A stretch of 29,917 nucleotides of DNA from positions 1 through 29,917 of the forward strand of contig JAEYQN010000001.1 in assembly GCA_023409995.1 (NCBI GenBank), given 5' to 3'. Shown here one piece after another: positions 7,106 through 15,863 of this stretch. A model generated the notes under the pieces. That model saw only the letters and a program-made list of their open reading frames with translations. It was not told where the DNA came from and ran no database searches. The stretch is from Cyanobacteria bacterium OH_CBB_238 (GTDB taxonomy: Bacteria; Cyanobacteriota; Vampirovibrionia; Gastranaerophilales; Gastranaerophilaceae). Made by a program: the position numbers and the translations under genes. The stretch's first letter is position 1. Every line of letters begins with the position of its first letter.

Positions 7106-7749
7106 TATAACCTCAACGAATCAATTGCCACTTTATAATTACCTGAATTATATATATAATTTCCTGCCACTAGGGCATTTGCACCTTTTTCAAGACAAAC
7201 TTTTGCTGTTTGTGCATTTATGCCACCATCAACTTCGATAATTAATTCGTGTGGTGAATGCTTTCTTATTTGCGCTATTTTTTCAGCACAGTCCAACATA
7301 AATTCTTGCCCGCCAAAGCCGGGTTCCACAGTCATTACTAAAACAAGGTCCAAAAAAGGAAGATATTCAAATATCTCTAAAGGATTTGTTTTAGGTTTTA
7401 TAGATAAACCTACCTTAACATTATATTCTTTTATTCTTGAAATTAGATTTCTTGTTTTTTCTCTTGAAGCTTCGTAATGAATAGTTATAATATCAGCACC
7501 CGCAGTTGCAAAATCATGAATATACAAGTCCGGATTATCTATCATTAAATGTACATCCAAAGGAATACTCGTAACTCTCTTTAGTGCCTTCACAACTGGC
7601 GCACCAATTGTTATATTTGGTACAAAATGACCATCCATAACATCAACATGAATCCAGTCAGCGCCTGCCTTTTCTAATTCTTTTATATCCTTAGAAAGAT
7701 TTGCAAAGTCTCCAGATAAAATTGAAGGAGCAACTATAACTTCTGACAT
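7105..7749 (-). CDS. rpe: Ribulose-phosphate 3-epimerase
   Basis: Interconverts ribulose-5-phosphate and xylulose-5-phosphate in the pentose phosphate pathway; cytosolic TIM barrel. The 214-aa protein contains the expected motifs: VAPSILSGDFANL at the start, HVDVMDGHFVPNITIG near 33-48 (metal-binding His/Asp and the family signature), DVHLMIDNP near 64, VMTVEPGFGGQEF near 137-149, and EVDGGIN near 172 (second catalytic Asp) with VAGNYIY in the phosphate loop. The start overlaps the rnc stop by 16 bases, and TAGGTGG precedes it closely. Its own stop forms TAATG with nagA. Nothing is unusual except the gene company. Confidence 0.97.
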   Translation of the reverse strand: MSEVIVAPSILSGDFANLSKDIKELEKAGADWIHVDVMDGHFVPNITIGAPVVKALKRVTSIPLDVHLMIDNPDLYIHDFATAGADIITIHYEASREKTRNLISRIKEYNVKVGLSIKPKTNPLEIFEYLPFLDLVLVMTVEPGFGGQEFMLDCAEKIAQIRKHSPHELIIEVDGGINAQTAKVCLEKGANALVAGNYIYNSGNYKVAIDSLRL

Positions 7750-8468
7750 TTGCCACCTACAATCAACCCTAATTTTATACTAGCTTTTAATGCAGCATCC
7801 TTTTCTGCATCTTTTTTTGATTTACCAGTTCCTATGCCTAGAACTTTACCTGAATACTTCACTTCAATAACATAAGATTTATCATGATCCTTGCCTTCTT
7901 CTTTGACAACTTGATATTCCGGCAACTCTTTAGTTTGTGATTGTGTATACTCTTGTAATAAAGCTTTTACATTGTAAACACACATGTTTGAGTCTATATC
8001 ATCCACATACTGGTCATATAGCTCAACTAAAAAATCATATATTTTATCTACTTGCCCATCTTCATATAAAGCACCGAGGAGAGCCTCAAAAACGCAAGCT
8101 AAAATTGAAGGTCTTTGTCTCCCCCCAGTTTTTTCTTCATGTGGACCTAAATTTATATAGTCAGGAATACCCAATTCTAAAGCCAATTTAGATAAAAATT
8201 CATCACTAACAATTATGCCTCTGATTTTAGTTAACTGACCTTCTGGATAGGATGGAAACTTTTTGAATAAATATTTACTAACCAACAACTTTAAAACGGC
8301 ATCACCAAGAAATTCAAGTCTTTCATAGTGCTCTGTATTTGTAAGCGCATTTTCAAAAACATAAGAACTATGCGTCAAGGCTTTATCTAACAGAACATAA
8401 TCATTAGCCTCAAACCCTATTTTAGCTAGGAAATTTTTAATTTTACTTTTTCTAGAATCCGATAACAT
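7734..8468 (-). CDS. rnc: Ribonuclease III
   Basis: Cleaves double-stranded RNA in rRNA maturation and mRNA turnover. The RNase III signature ERLEFLGDAVL is at residues ~49-59 and the second acidic patch is in FEALLGALYEDG near 126. The C-terminal double-stranded-RNA-binding domain starts around residue 165 (VKALLQEYTQ...) and ends with the GKSKKDAEKDAALKA helix near 215-230. I place the start at 8468 because AGAAGG lies 6 bases upstream; an in-frame ATG at 8489 has no such signal. The start overlaps cdsA by 17 bases and the end overlaps rpe by 16, so cdsA-rnc-rpe are probably translated in a coupled way. Confidence 0.95.
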   Translation of the reverse strand: MLSDSRKSKIKNFLAKIGFEANDYVLLDKALTHSSYVFENALTNTEHYERLEFLGDAVLKLLVSKYLFKKFPSYPEGQLTKIRGIIVSDEFLSKLALELGIPDYINLGPHEEKTGGRQRPSILACVFEALLGALYEDGQVDKIYDFLVELYDQYVDDIDSNMCVYNVKALLQEYTQSQTKELPEYQVVKEEGKDHDKSYVIEVKYSGKVLGIGTGKSKKDAEKDAALKASIKLGLIVGGKCQKL

Positions 8469-9357
8469 GAGCAACCTTCTTGAGAACATCTATCATGCTA
8501 TAAAGTAGATAACTATCCGTAACAAAATATTTCAAATAGTAATAAGCAACCGGAGCACTGAAGAGGTAACTGTCAGCTCTATCCAAAAAACCACCATGCC
8601 CAGGCAATGAAGCACCTGAGTCTTTAACACCTGCATCTCTCTTTATTAATGATTCTGATAAATCGCCAAACTGAGCAAATACAGTAATTAACAAACCAAC
8701 AATAATTGAATGATACCAAGCTAAATTTATAAAACAACCAATAACAACCGACGTTACTATAGCACACACTCCACCGGCAACTGCACCCTCTACGGTTTTC
8801 TTAGGGCTTATTACTTCTGCTAATTTTGTTTTACCATATTTAGATCCAAAATAATAAGCACCAATATCTGTCATTAAAATAACAAAAAACAGCATAAGAA
8901 GATAATACATACCAGCATTAAAATGCCATCTGAAAAAACCAAGACTATTTGAGCCTAATTGCCTAATCAGTATGATGTAGCAAGGCAACCAGGTAAAAGT
9001 AAATCCTAAAATAGTTGTTGCAACATTTGCTATATATGGTTGACGACCTCTAAATAATACAGCAAGAAATGAAGCAATTATACCACCAGCAAGCACGAGT
9101 GGTATCAACTCAAACAATCCAACACTTGTAAGTACAGTTAACAAGAGGCCTACTGTCAATATAACTTTAAAAAACGGCAAAAATCCTTTATTTTTGAGGA
9201 TATCTACGTACTCTTTTGAACCAAGATATATAAAAGTTAAAATTAACAACAATAAAGCCAATCCGCCTCTTACAACGCAAAAAAGCACAATGATAGAAAC
9301 AACAAAGCCTGTTATTATTCTTAATTTACTGTTTTTTAAAGAATTAACAATACCCAC
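8452..9357 (-). CDS. cdsA: Phosphatidate cytidylyltransferase (CDP-diacylglycerol synthase)
   Basis: Makes CDP-diacylglycerol from phosphatidic acid and CTP, the branch point for phospholipids; integral inner-membrane enzyme. The 301-aa protein has multiple hydrophobic segments spread over its length. It carries the diagnostic C-terminal signature ESLIKRDAGVKDSGASLPGH followed by GGFLDRADS, preceded by SPKKTVEGAVAGG near 185 and GDLSES. The start is a GTG that shares one base with the frr stop (TAGTG), with only a distant GAGG, which argues for translational coupling to frr. It lies in the widely conserved pyrH-frr-cdsA order. Confidence 0.95.
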   Translation of the reverse strand: MGIVNSLKNSKLRIITGFVVSIIVLFCVVRGGLALLLLILTFIYLGSKEYVDILKNKGFLPFFKVILTVGLLLTVLTSVGLFELIPLVLAGGIIASFLAVLFRGRQPYIANVATTILGFTFTWLPCYIILIRQLGSNSLGFFRWHFNAGMYYLLMLFFVILMTDIGAYYFGSKYGKTKLAEVISPKKTVEGAVAGGVCAIVTSVVIGCFINLAWYHSIIVGLLITVFAQFGDLSESLIKRDAGVKDSGASLPGHGGFLDRADSYLFSAPVAYYYLKYFVTDSYLLYSMIDVLKKVAHVIGF

Positions 9358-9917
9358 TATACGGTTAATACCTCTTTTTCTTTTTCAGCTGCCAAATCAT
9401 CAACAAGTTTAATATATTTATCTGTCATTTTTTGAATTTTTGCTTGATTGTCCTTAACAGCATCTTCAGGAAGGTTATCTGATTTCTCTATTTTTTTAAG
9501 ATCATCAACCATATCACGTCTAACATTTCTTACAGCAACTTTTGCCTCTTCCGCAATCTTTTTAACATCTTTTGTGATTTCTTTTCTTCTGTCAGCAGTT
9601 AATGGAGGAAAAGTAAGCCTTAATACAGAGCCATCACTATTTGGGGTGATACCAAGTTCTGCCTTAATTAACGCTTTTTCTATTTCTTTCATAATTGATT
9701 TATCGAATGGAGAAATAACAAGTGTTGTTCCGTCTTGAACGGTAACCTGAGACAGTTGTCTTAACGGGGTAGGAACTCCATAATAGTCAACCGAAACTTT
9801 ATCAAGAATCAATGGATTTGCTCTACCTGTTCTAATCCCTGCAAATTCTTTTTTTAGTTGCGCAATTGACTTTTCCATTTTTTCTTCGCCAAATAAAAAT
9901 AATTCTTCCAGTGACAT
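9357..9917 (-). CDS. frr: Ribosome recycling factor
   Basis: RRF splits the post-termination 70S ribosome together with EF-G. At 186 aa it has the standard length. The three-helix-bundle landmarks are present: FAGIRTGRANP near 26-36, YYGVPTPLRQLSQVTV near 46-60, FPPLTADRRKEITK near 104-117, VRNVRRDM near 132, and an EKSDNLPEDAVK-type turn. The Shine-Dalgarno sequence GGAGGA is exceptionally strong and is made by the two C-terminal Gly codons of pyrH, whose stop is one base before the frr ATG. Confidence 0.97.
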   Translation of the reverse strand: MSLEELFLFGEEKMEKSIAQLKKEFAGIRTGRANPLILDKVSVDYYGVPTPLRQLSQVTVQDGTTLVISPFDKSIMKEIEKALIKAELGITPNSDGSVLRLTFPPLTADRRKEITKDVKKIAEEAKVAVRNVRRDMVDDLKKIEKSDNLPEDAVKDNQAKIQKMTDKYIKLVDDLAAEKEKEVLTV

Positions 9918-9918
9918 A

Positions 9919-10641
9919 TTATCCTCCTACATATGTTCCTATTTTTTCACTACCTAAAATTTTCATTATACTTCCCTGTGCCGCAAAATCAAAAACAATA
10001 ATTGGAATTGAATTTTGCTTACATAATGCACATGATGAGGTATCCATTACCTTCAAACCTTTGACGATTATATCATCATAGCTGATATTCTCATATTTTT
10101 TTGCATTTGGATTTACTCTAGGGTCATCAGAGTAGACTCCATCTACACCATTTTTTGCCATTAACATAACTTCCGCATCTATTTCTGAAGCTCTAAGCGC
10201 GGCAGCAGTATCAGTTGTAAAGAATGGATTTCCTGTACCAGCAGCAAATATAACAACTCTGCCTTTTTCCAAATGTCTGATTGCTTTAAATCTGATATAA
10301 GGCTCAGCAATTTTATCCATATCTATTGCGGATTGAACCCTACAAGACACATTTAACTTACGTAATGCGCTTTGTAATGCAATCGCATTCATAACCGTTG
10401 CCAGCATACCGACATAGTCGCCCGAAGCCTGATCCATGCCCAATTTAGCACTATTTTTCATTCCTCTAAATATATTTCCGCCACCAACAACAACGGCTAT
10501 TTGAGCCCCAGCATTATGTGCTTGCTGAATTTCTTTTGCCATCATTTCTACAGGTTTTTGATCTATACCAAACTCTTGATCACCCAACAAGGCTTCACCG
10601 CTTATTTTTAGCAAAACCCTTTTATATTTCAATTTTTCCAT
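9919..10641 (-). CDS. pyrH: UMP kinase
   Basis: Phosphorylates UMP to UDP for pyrimidine nucleotide supply; hexameric amino-acid-kinase-fold enzyme. Visible motifs: KRVLLKISGEALLG at the N-terminus, VVVGGGNIFRG near 50-60 (P-loop-like glycine stretch), DYVGMLATVMNA, FAAGTGNPFFTTDTAAALRA near 132-151 and KNGVDGVYSDDPR. I choose the ATG at 10641, which sits 8 bases after AGGA, over a GTG six bases upstream. It is first in the pyrH-frr-cdsA-rnc-rpe-nagA chain. Confidence 0.97.
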   Translation of the reverse strand: MEKLKYKRVLLKISGEALLGDQEFGIDQKPVEMMAKEIQQAHNAGAQIAVVVGGGNIFRGMKNSAKLGMDQASGDYVGMLATVMNAIALQSALRKLNVSCRVQSAIDMDKIAEPYIRFKAIRHLEKGRVVIFAAGTGNPFFTTDTAAALRASEIDAEVMLMAKNGVDGVYSDDPRVNPNAKKYENISYDDIIVKGLKVMDTSSCALCKQNSIPIIVFDFAAQGSIMKILGSEKIGTYVGG

Positions 10642-10670
10642 TGACACTTTCCTATAAAACTCCTACATCC

Positions 10671-10676
10671 ATTATA
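10671..10676 (-). promoter_or_regulatory. -10 box of a probable pyrH-operon promoter
   Basis: A perfect TATAAT on the minus strand, preceded directly by TG, lies about 30 bases before the pyrH start in the 61-base gap after the flavoprotein gene. No good -35 is seen at 16-18 bases. It would let the pyrH chain be transcribed independently of the genes upstream. Confidence 0.45.
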
Positions 10677-10702
10677 CAGGAAACTTAGTTTAATAATACA
10701 GT

Positions 10703-11275
10703 TTATAAGATTTTTTTTATAACTTGAGAAACATTTGCTGAAAATCGTTTAACTGTTTCAATACCTTCAATATCATTTAAGACATCGCCTTGCTTAACGC
10801 CGAAAACAATATTCCAATAAGTTGAACCAGGAACAATCATGTCATTCATAAGATAAAACATTAGCAACTCTGAATATGTTGTTGTCAAACCACCTCTTCT
10901 ACCAACAGCTATTGGGCCGCCAACCATCCAAGATAAAATATTATTCTCTAATCTCCTTGAGACATATCCAATTCTTTGAAGAGCGCACATTAAGTCACCT
11001 CTTGCTGCCCCAAAATAAACAGGAGTTGCAACAATAAAACCTTTAGCCGACTTTAACTCTTCAATAATTTCATTCACTCCATCATCATTATAAACACACC
11101 TTTTTAGATCAACGCACATATTGCAAGCAACGCATGCCCTTATATGTTTCCCCTTTAAAGTCAAAATTTTAGCTTCTAAGCCTTCTGATTCAATAACCTT
11201 TCTGCATTCGTTCAAAACCAATTCACAATTGGAATCTTTCCTTGGACTTGCTGACAACAGAATAACTTTTTCCAT
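10703..11275 (-). CDS. Flavodoxin-fold NAD(P)H oxidoreductase, iron-sulfur flavoprotein type
   Basis: A 190-aa protein of the NADPH-dependent FMN reductase/iron-sulfur flavoprotein family. LLSASPRKDSNCELV (6-20) is the FMN phosphate loop, and ATPVYFGAARGDL near 84-96 is the second flavin-contact segment. Four cysteines C48-x2-C51-x2-C54-x5-C60 form the compact motif that binds a [4Fe-4S] cluster in archaeal-type iron-sulfur flavoproteins. It probably moves electrons, perhaps from the ferredoxin encoded at 17722, under anaerobic conditions; substrate unknown. GAGG stands 6 bases before the ATG at 11275, while an upstream in-frame ATG at 11287 has no ribosome binding site. It is separated from rpoD by a terminator and has its own extended -10. 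Confidence 0.8.
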   Translation of the reverse strand: MEKVILLSASPRKDSNCELVLNECRKVIESEGLEAKILTLKGKHIRACVACNMCVDLKRCVYNDDGVNEIIEELKSAKGFIVATPVYFGAARGDLMCALQRIGYVSRRLENNILSWMVGGPIAVGRRGGLTTTYSELLMFYLMNDMIVPGSTYWNIVFGVKQGDVLNDIEGIETVKRFSANVSQVIKKIL

Positions 11276-11307
11276 ACAAAACCTCATTTACATTCATTGT
11301 AACTCTG

Positions 11308-11316
11308 ATTATATCA
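11308..11316 (-). promoter_or_regulatory. Extended -10 promoter for the flavoprotein gene
   Basis: The minus strand reads TGATATAAT, a perfect extended -10, about 33 bases upstream of the ATG at 11275. The -35 region falls inside the rpoD terminator hairpin and has no good match, as expected for an extended -10 promoter. Confidence 0.55.
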
Positions 11317-11321
11317 TACAG

Positions 11322-11356
11322 AAAAGCACACCAGCTAAGTTAACTGATGTGCTTTT
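11322..11356 (-). terminator. Terminator after rpoD
   Basis: Arms 11322-11334 and 11344-11356 (AAAAGCACACCAG / CTGATGTGCTTTT on the plus strand) form a 13-base stem with one G-U pair in minus-strand RNA and a 9-base loop. A-rich and T-rich flanks lie on both sides, so it could act in both directions. It lies 17 bases after the rpoD stop. Confidence 0.75.
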
Positions 11357-11372
11357 TTATTTTTAAAACACC

Positions 11373-12470
11373 TTATACTTCGATGTACTCTTTCAAACGC
11401 TTGCTTCTGTTTGGGTGTCTCAATTTTCTAAGAGCTTTAGCCTCAATTTGCCTGATACGTTCTCTTGTAACGCCGAATAATTGTCCAACTTCTTCAAGAG
11501 TTCTTTGTCTTCCATCGTCCATACCAAATCTTAAACGGAGAACATCTCTTTCTCTTGGAGATAACCCGCTTAAAACCTCTGCCAAGTCCTCTCTTAAAAG
11601 TTCTTGGGCAACTGTTTTTACAGGAGCATCAGCATCTTTATCTTCGATAAAATCACCCAACCTAGAATCTTCTTCTTTACCAATCGGAGTTTCAAGAGAT
11701 AAAGGCTCTTGAGCAACTTTTATGATTTCTCTTAATTTGCTGATTGAAATATTCATTTCTGTAGCAAGTTCTTCTTCAGTAGGTTTTCTAGAAAGCTCTT
11801 GCGCTAATTTTCTTGTTACTTTTTTAAGTTTATTTATCGTTTCAACCATGTGAACAGGAATTCTAATAGTTCTTGCCTGATCTGCAATAGCTCTTGTTAT
11901 TGCTTGTCTAATCCACCAAGTTGCATACGTAGAGAATTTATAACCTCTTTCGTGGTCAAATTTTTCTGCAGCTCTTATTAAACCAAGGTTTCCTTCTTGG
12001 ATAAGATCTAAGAATAACATTCCCCTACCAACATATTTTTTTGCAATACTTACTACAAGCCTAAGGTTAGCTTGCACAAGTTTTCTTTTAGCAACAGCAC
12101 CAGCGTTTCCACCTTCGATTATTTTTCTTGCCAAATCAATTTCTTGATCTGCTGTTAATAGTTTGATACGTCCTATTTCTCTAAGATACATTCTAACAGG
12201 ATCATCTATAGAAATGCCTCTTGGCAATAATGCATCCGAGTGCTCTACAGCAACTTCGTCTTCTACAACATCATTTGAAAATATGTCTTCATGTTCAATA
12301 GAATCAATAATTTTAGAACGGTCAGCACCTAGCATAACATCAAGGTTATCGCCATTGATTGTTTCAGTTTCTGTCATAATGCCAATTCCTGCTGAAGAGG
12401 AATTAGACTCAGTCATGTCATCTTCGATAACGCTGACTACTGACATTTCTGAAATTCTTTTTCTGCTCAT
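11373..12470 (-). CDS. rpoD: Primary RNA polymerase sigma factor (sigma-70/SigA)
   Basis: Housekeeping sigma factor directing RNA polymerase to -35/-10 promoters. The 365-aa protein has an acidic, Ser-rich N-terminus (1-85), region 1.2 ([21 protein letters not shown], 90-110), region 2 with [19 protein letters not shown] and [13 protein letters not shown] plus the -10-binding [19 protein letters not shown] (about 135-195), region 3 ([12 protein letters not shown]...), and region 4 with [20 protein letters not shown] as the -35 HTH (about 325-344). It ends [16 protein letters not shown], resembling both cyanobacterial and Firmicutes SigA. GGAG 10 bases upstream lies in the last codons of dnaG, whose stop is 4 bases away. 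Confidence 0.96.
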   Translation of the reverse strand: MSRKRISEMSVVSVIEDDMTESNSSSAGIGIMTETETINGDNLDVMLGADRSKIIDSIEHEDIFSNDVVEDEVAVEHSDALLPRGISIDDPVRMYLREIGRIKLLTADQEIDLARKIIEGGNAGAVAKRKLVQANLRLVVSIAKKYVGRGMLFLDLIQEGNLGLIRAAEKFDHERGYKFSTYATWWIRQAITRAIADQARTIRIPVHMVETINKLKKVTRKLAQELSRKPTEEELATEMNISISKLREIIKVAQEPLSLETPIGKEEDSRLGDFIEDKDADAPVKTVAQELLREDLAEVLSGLSPRERDVLRLRFGMDDGRQRTLEEVGQLFGVTRERIRQIEAKALRKLRHPNRSKRLKEYIEV

Positions 12471-12474
12471 TAAG

Positions 12475-14355
12475 TTATTCTCCAGTCTTTAGTTTGTTTT
12501 TAATCTTTTCTCTGAGTTGTATCTGATATTGCAGCGATTCTAAATCATCATCATTGGCTTGCTTATATTGCTGCCTTAATTTTTTCTTTTCAAGATTTGA
12601 ATGGTGTTGCTCTATCGTTCTAATATTTTCATATACAACAGCTTTAAAATCCTTATCAGATAAGTCTTTAAAGCTTTCTGACAAATATACCAAATCCGTA
12701 ATTATTTCTTTTAAATCATTATCCTCAACAAATTGAGTGTACAGGGCACCAATTAATTTTTCTACATTATTTACCTGATATATCAATTTGTCAATTGCGT
12801 TTCTTAGGATAATTAACTTTTCATTATCAAAATTTACGTTTTTAACTATACTTGAAAGAGTGGGAAAGTCGAGATGACTCTCTTCTATTAAATAGAGACT
12901 CAATAAATTTTTTTGCGCCTTTTCCAATGTATTTGAAGTTTTTGTTACAATTTGGTTTTGTTTTTGAAACGGCAGGCTTTTTTGACTACTGTGTTTAACT
13001 ACTTCCTTTGACAACGCTACTTCATCTATACCCAATTGGCTCGCAACGAGCTTTATATATTCATTTTGAACTATATTATTTTCAATTTCCTCGAGTATAG
13101 GAATGATTTTTTTAACCAATTTTACTTTGTCTGTAGGAGAATCCGCCTCTGATTTTTCCTTCAAAACCTGATTGATTTGAAAATCAATCAGCAATGGGGC
13201 AGAAAATACGTGTTCTTTATACAATTCTACTCCAAACTCTCTAATATACTCATCTGGATCTTTTCCCTTTGGAGGAGTTACGACCCTAATTTCACATGAA
13301 TATTTGTCGTTACTAAAAGATGAATAATTTTCATCAAACATTTTTATATTACCCAGTCCTTCGAAAGCCTCTTTTATTGTAACAGCACCTCTATCAGTGG
13401 CTTTTTGACCTGCCGAATCAGAATCAAATGCCAAATACATGCGTCTTGATTGACTATATTTTGCTATTAATTTAACGTGGTCTGGTGTCAATGACGTACC
13501 ACACGAAGCAACACAATTTTTTAAACCTGCGGCCTGAGTTGATATTACGTCAAAATAACCTTCCATTATTATTACTGAATCATTATCTTTTATTGAATCT
13601 TTTGCTTTGTGTATTCCATATAATACCCTGCTTTTGTTGTATACCGATGTATCAGGAGAATTAAGATATTTAGGGTTTTGTCCTTCTTCAGTTGCCCTTG
13701 CACCAAAAGCAATTACATCAGCTGCCTCATCAAAAATTGGAATCATTATCCTATTACGGAATCTATCAACATACCCTTTTTCATTTTCTCGTTTTATAAC
13801 AAGGCCAGCTTGTTCAAGAATTTCTTTATCATATTTTGACCCAAGAGCTGATTGCAGAGAATCAAAAGACTTCAGTGAATATCCAAGTTGATATTCTTTT
13901 ATCACCTCATCTGTAATGCCTCTTGCATACAAATAATCTAATGCCAACTTAGCATCTTGAGACGAAAGTAATTGCATAGTATAAATATTTGCAGCATCTA
14001 AAAGTGCTTGCTTAATTTTCTGCTTCTTTTCGCCGAAATCTTTCGAATTAGCATAACTTGTGGGAACTTCAATGCCAAAAGATTCTCCAAGATCTTTAAT
14101 TACTTCCCCGAAGGATTGTCCGTTAGTCTTCATTAAAAAGCTAATAGCATCTCCACCTTCACCACAACCAAAGCACTTATAAATACCTTTTTGTGGATTA
14201 ACCGAAAAAGAAGGTGTTTTCTCTTTATGAAATGGGCAACAACCCCAGTAATTTGCACCAGATTTTTTTAGAATAACTCTACTCTGTACAACATCTAGTA
14301 TATCAAGCCTATTCTTTATTTCCTCAACTGCATCACTGTAAGTTCTATTGCTCAT
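12475..14355 (-). CDS. dnaG: DNA primase
   Basis: Synthesises the RNA primers for the replication fork. The 626-aa protein has the N-terminal zinc ribbon (C40, H43, C61, C64 in [12 protein letters not shown] ... [10 protein letters not shown]), the RNA-polymerase core, and a TOPRIM domain with E265 (IIMEGYFDV), D311 and D313 ([10 protein letters not shown]). The C-terminal helicase-interaction region (from about 460) is helical and little conserved, as is usual. It lies between dgt and rpoD. The primase-sigma factor pairing is the core of the macromolecular synthesis operon; rpsU, often part of it, is missing here. Confidence 0.97.
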   Translation of the reverse strand: MSNRTYSDAVEEIKNRLDILDVVQSRVILKKSGANYWGCCPFHKEKTPSFSVNPQKGIYKCFGCGEGGDAISFLMKTNGQSFGEVIKDLGESFGIEVPTSYANSKDFGEKKQKIKQALLDAANIYTMQLLSSQDAKLALDYLYARGITDEVIKEYQLGYSLKSFDSLQSALGSKYDKEILEQAGLVIKRENEKGYVDRFRNRIMIPIFDEAADVIAFGARATEEGQNPKYLNSPDTSVYNKSRVLYGIHKAKDSIKDNDSVIIMEGYFDVISTQAAGLKNCVASCGTSLTPDHVKLIAKYSQSRRMYLAFDSDSAGQKATDRGAVTIKEAFEGLGNIKMFDENYSSFSNDKYSCEIRVVTPPKGKDPDEYIREFGVELYKEHVFSAPLLIDFQINQVLKEKSEADSPTDKVKLVKKIIPILEEIENNIVQNEYIKLVASQLGIDEVALSKEVVKHSSQKSLPFQKQNQIVTKTSNTLEKAQKNLLSLYLIEESHLDFPTLSSIVKNVNFDNEKLIILRNAIDKLIYQVNNVEKLIGALYTQFVEDNDLKEIITDLVYLSESFKDLSDKDFKAVVYENIRTIEQHHSNLEKKKLRQQYKQANDDDLESLQYQIQLREKIKNKLKTGE

Positions 14356-14363
14356 ACTGTTTT

Positions 14364-15419
14364 TTATAATCCATTCATTTTAGCTAATTTTAACAAGAAC
14401 TCATCATGACTTGTTATCTTTAAAGGCATTGGTAAAAATATTTCTTCAAATTTCATTAGAGCGTATCTATCAGTCATGCCTGATATGTAATCAGCAGCGG
14501 TTCTTTCAATTAAAAGTCTATCTGACTGGTCAAACTGCTTTTCCAAAAGTGAACAATAGTATTCAAACAAACGCTTAATAAGGTTTTTTGCCTTATCTTC
14601 CTCTGACTTTGCTATAGAATTATAATAAACATGCTTGAACATCCAAGCTCTCAATTTCACAAGATAATGTGAACATTCTTCAGACATAATTATTTCAGGT
14701 TTATCAAAACTATTTTCTACGATATCATAGACCATCTTAGACAACCTTGCACCATGAGAGAGAGAAAAAAAGGCTACACAATCTTCTGGTAACTCAGATT
14801 CTAAAATTACTTTAGCTCTTAATGCATCTTGAATATCATGGTTAATATAAGCAATTCTATCCGCAATTTTAACAATTTGTCCCTCTAGTGTTATTGGTAA
14901 ATCTTTTCCTGTGTGCTTCAAGATTCCATCAAGAGTTTCTTTATTAAGATTCAAGTCTTCAATATGAGTTACAACTCTAATACTCTGTTCATTATGTTTA
15001 TAACCTTCATGCATAATATCGTTTAAAACAGATTCCCCACTATGACCAAATGGCGTGTGCCCCAAGTCATGTCCAAGGGCAATTGCCTCAGTCAAGTCTT
15101 CATTTAAGTTTAATGCTTTTGCTATTGTCCTTGAAATTTGAGAAACTTCAAGCGTATGAGTCATTCTAGTTCTGTAATGGTCGTCATTTGGAGAAAAGAA
15201 GACCTGGGTTTTATGTTTTAACCTTCTAAACGCCTTACTGTGAAGGACTCTATCTCTATCTCTCTGAAATTCGGTACGAATACTACACAATTCTTCAGCC
15301 CTGCTCCTCCCCAAAGTTTTAGAACTTTTGGCAGCATAAGGGCTAAGAAACATTATTTCACGCTCTTCCAGCTTTTCCCTAATATACATATCCGAATCTA
15401 TTTTGTTTTGAACACTCAT
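14364..15419 (-). CDS. dgt: dGTP triphosphohydrolase-like HD protein
   Basis: Deoxynucleoside triphosphate triphosphohydrolase of the Dgt family, releasing tripolyphosphate and adjusting dNTP pools. HD-domain metal ligands are visible: H88 in RTRMTHTLEV, H117-D118 in GHDLGHTPFGHSGE, and the later D in KIADRIAYINHD. The N-terminal FQRDRDRVLHSKAFRRLKHK (51-70) is the conserved Dgt segment. Length is 351 aa, close to the shorter Dgt type 2 group rather than the ~500-aa enterobacterial enzyme. AGGA precedes the ATG by about 8 bases. It heads the dgt-dnaG-rpoD run (8-base gap to dnaG), an order seen in other bacterial lineages that links dNTP control to replication initiation. Confidence 0.92.
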   Translation of the reverse strand: MSVQNKIDSDMYIREKLEEREIMFLSPYAAKSSKTLGRSRAEELCSIRTEFQRDRDRVLHSKAFRRLKHKTQVFFSPNDDHYRTRMTHTLEVSQISRTIAKALNLNEDLTEAIALGHDLGHTPFGHSGESVLNDIMHEGYKHNEQSIRVVTHIEDLNLNKETLDGILKHTGKDLPITLEGQIVKIADRIAYINHDIQDALRAKVILESELPEDCVAFFSLSHGARLSKMVYDIVENSFDKPEIIMSEECSHYLVKLRAWMFKHVYYNSIAKSEEDKAKNLIKRLFEYYCSLLEKQFDQSDRLLIERTAADYISGMTDRYALMKFEEIFLPMPLKITSHDEFLLKLAKMNGL

Positions 15420-15447
15420 TATTATATCCTGCTTGATACATACTTAT

Positions 15448-15456
15448 TCTATAGCA
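15448..15456 (-). promoter_or_regulatory. Candidate extended -10 for dgt-dnaG-rpoD
   Basis: The minus strand reads TGCTATAGA, an extended -10 with four of six matches in the hexamer after a perfect TG, 29 bases upstream of the dgt ATG. The -35 is poor. Confidence 0.35.
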
Positions 15457-15526
15457 AAAGTAGGAATAATGATAACCAGTCATTATAATTATATTTAAAA
15501 TTTTAATAATATTTAGTACTCTAGGG

Positions 15527-15555
15527 TTGATTAATTGTTTTCTTTAAATTATTAT
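15527..15555 (+). promoter_or_regulatory. Sigma-70 promoter for rpmB
   Basis: TTGATT (15527-15532) and TATTAT (15550-15555) are separated by exactly 17 bases. Predicted start is near 15562, giving a ~65-base leader before rpmB. This is the best -35/-10 pair in the window. Confidence 0.6.
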
Positions 15556-15562
15556 TCCTATA

Positions 15563-15578
15563 TTCGAATTAGTTCGAA
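15563..15578. promoter_or_regulatory. TTCGAA-N4-TTCGAA dyad at the rpmB start site
   Basis: Two TTCGAA hexamers separated by TTAG lie directly after the rpmB -10 box, where a repressor would block initiation; a third TTCGAA overlaps the sequence just before the ribosome binding site (about 15611-15616). The spacing does not fit the Gram-positive LexA box (CGAAC-N4-GTTCG). Confidence 0.35.
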
Positions 15579-15626
15579 GATATGTGCTAAATTATAAAAA
15601 TAATATAAATTCGAAAGGAAATAACA

Positions 15627-15818
15627 ATGGCTACACAATGCGATGTATGTGGAAAAAAATCTTTAAAAGCAGCTAAAATATCATTTTCACATAAACAACA
15701 TGTTCATAGACAAATGCCTAATCTTCAATCAGTAAAGGTTAGTGTTAACGGAACAGTAAAGAAATTATCTGTTTGTACTTCTTGTATAAGAGCTGGAAAA
15801 GTTCAAAGAGCAGTATAA
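15627..15818 (+). CDS. rpmB: Large ribosomal subunit protein bL28 (zinc-binding form)
   Basis: A 63-aa component of the 50S subunit near the exit-site region. The N-terminal CDVCGK (C5, C8) and C-terminal CTSC (C50, C53) pairs mark the zinc-ribbon form of L28, and SFSHKQHVHRQMPNLQSVKV is the conserved central strand pair. AAAGGAAA stands 7 bases before the ATG. It is a single-gene transcript with its own promoter and a strong terminator 20 bases after the stop; rpmG, a frequent neighbour elsewhere, is not present. Confidence 0.95.
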   Translation: MATQCDVCGKKSLKAAKISFSHKQHVHRQMPNLQSVKVSVNGTVKKLSVCTSCIRAGKVQRAV

Positions 15819-15835
15819 CTCCAAATCTTTAAGTA

Positions 15836-15863
15836 AAAAAAGAGAGCAAATGCTCTCTTTTTT
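15836..15863 (+). terminator. Rho-independent terminator of rpmB
   Basis: AAAAAAGAGAGC and GCTCTCTTTTTT form a 12-base stem with a 4-base AAAT loop, ending in the U tract. The A-tract on the other side would allow bidirectional action. Confidence 0.9.

Noticed and set aside
15563..15578. SOS (LexA) box before rpmB
   Set aside because: TTCGAA-N4-TTCGAA lacks the C/G at the inner positions and has spacing shorter than CGAAC-N4-GTTCG.
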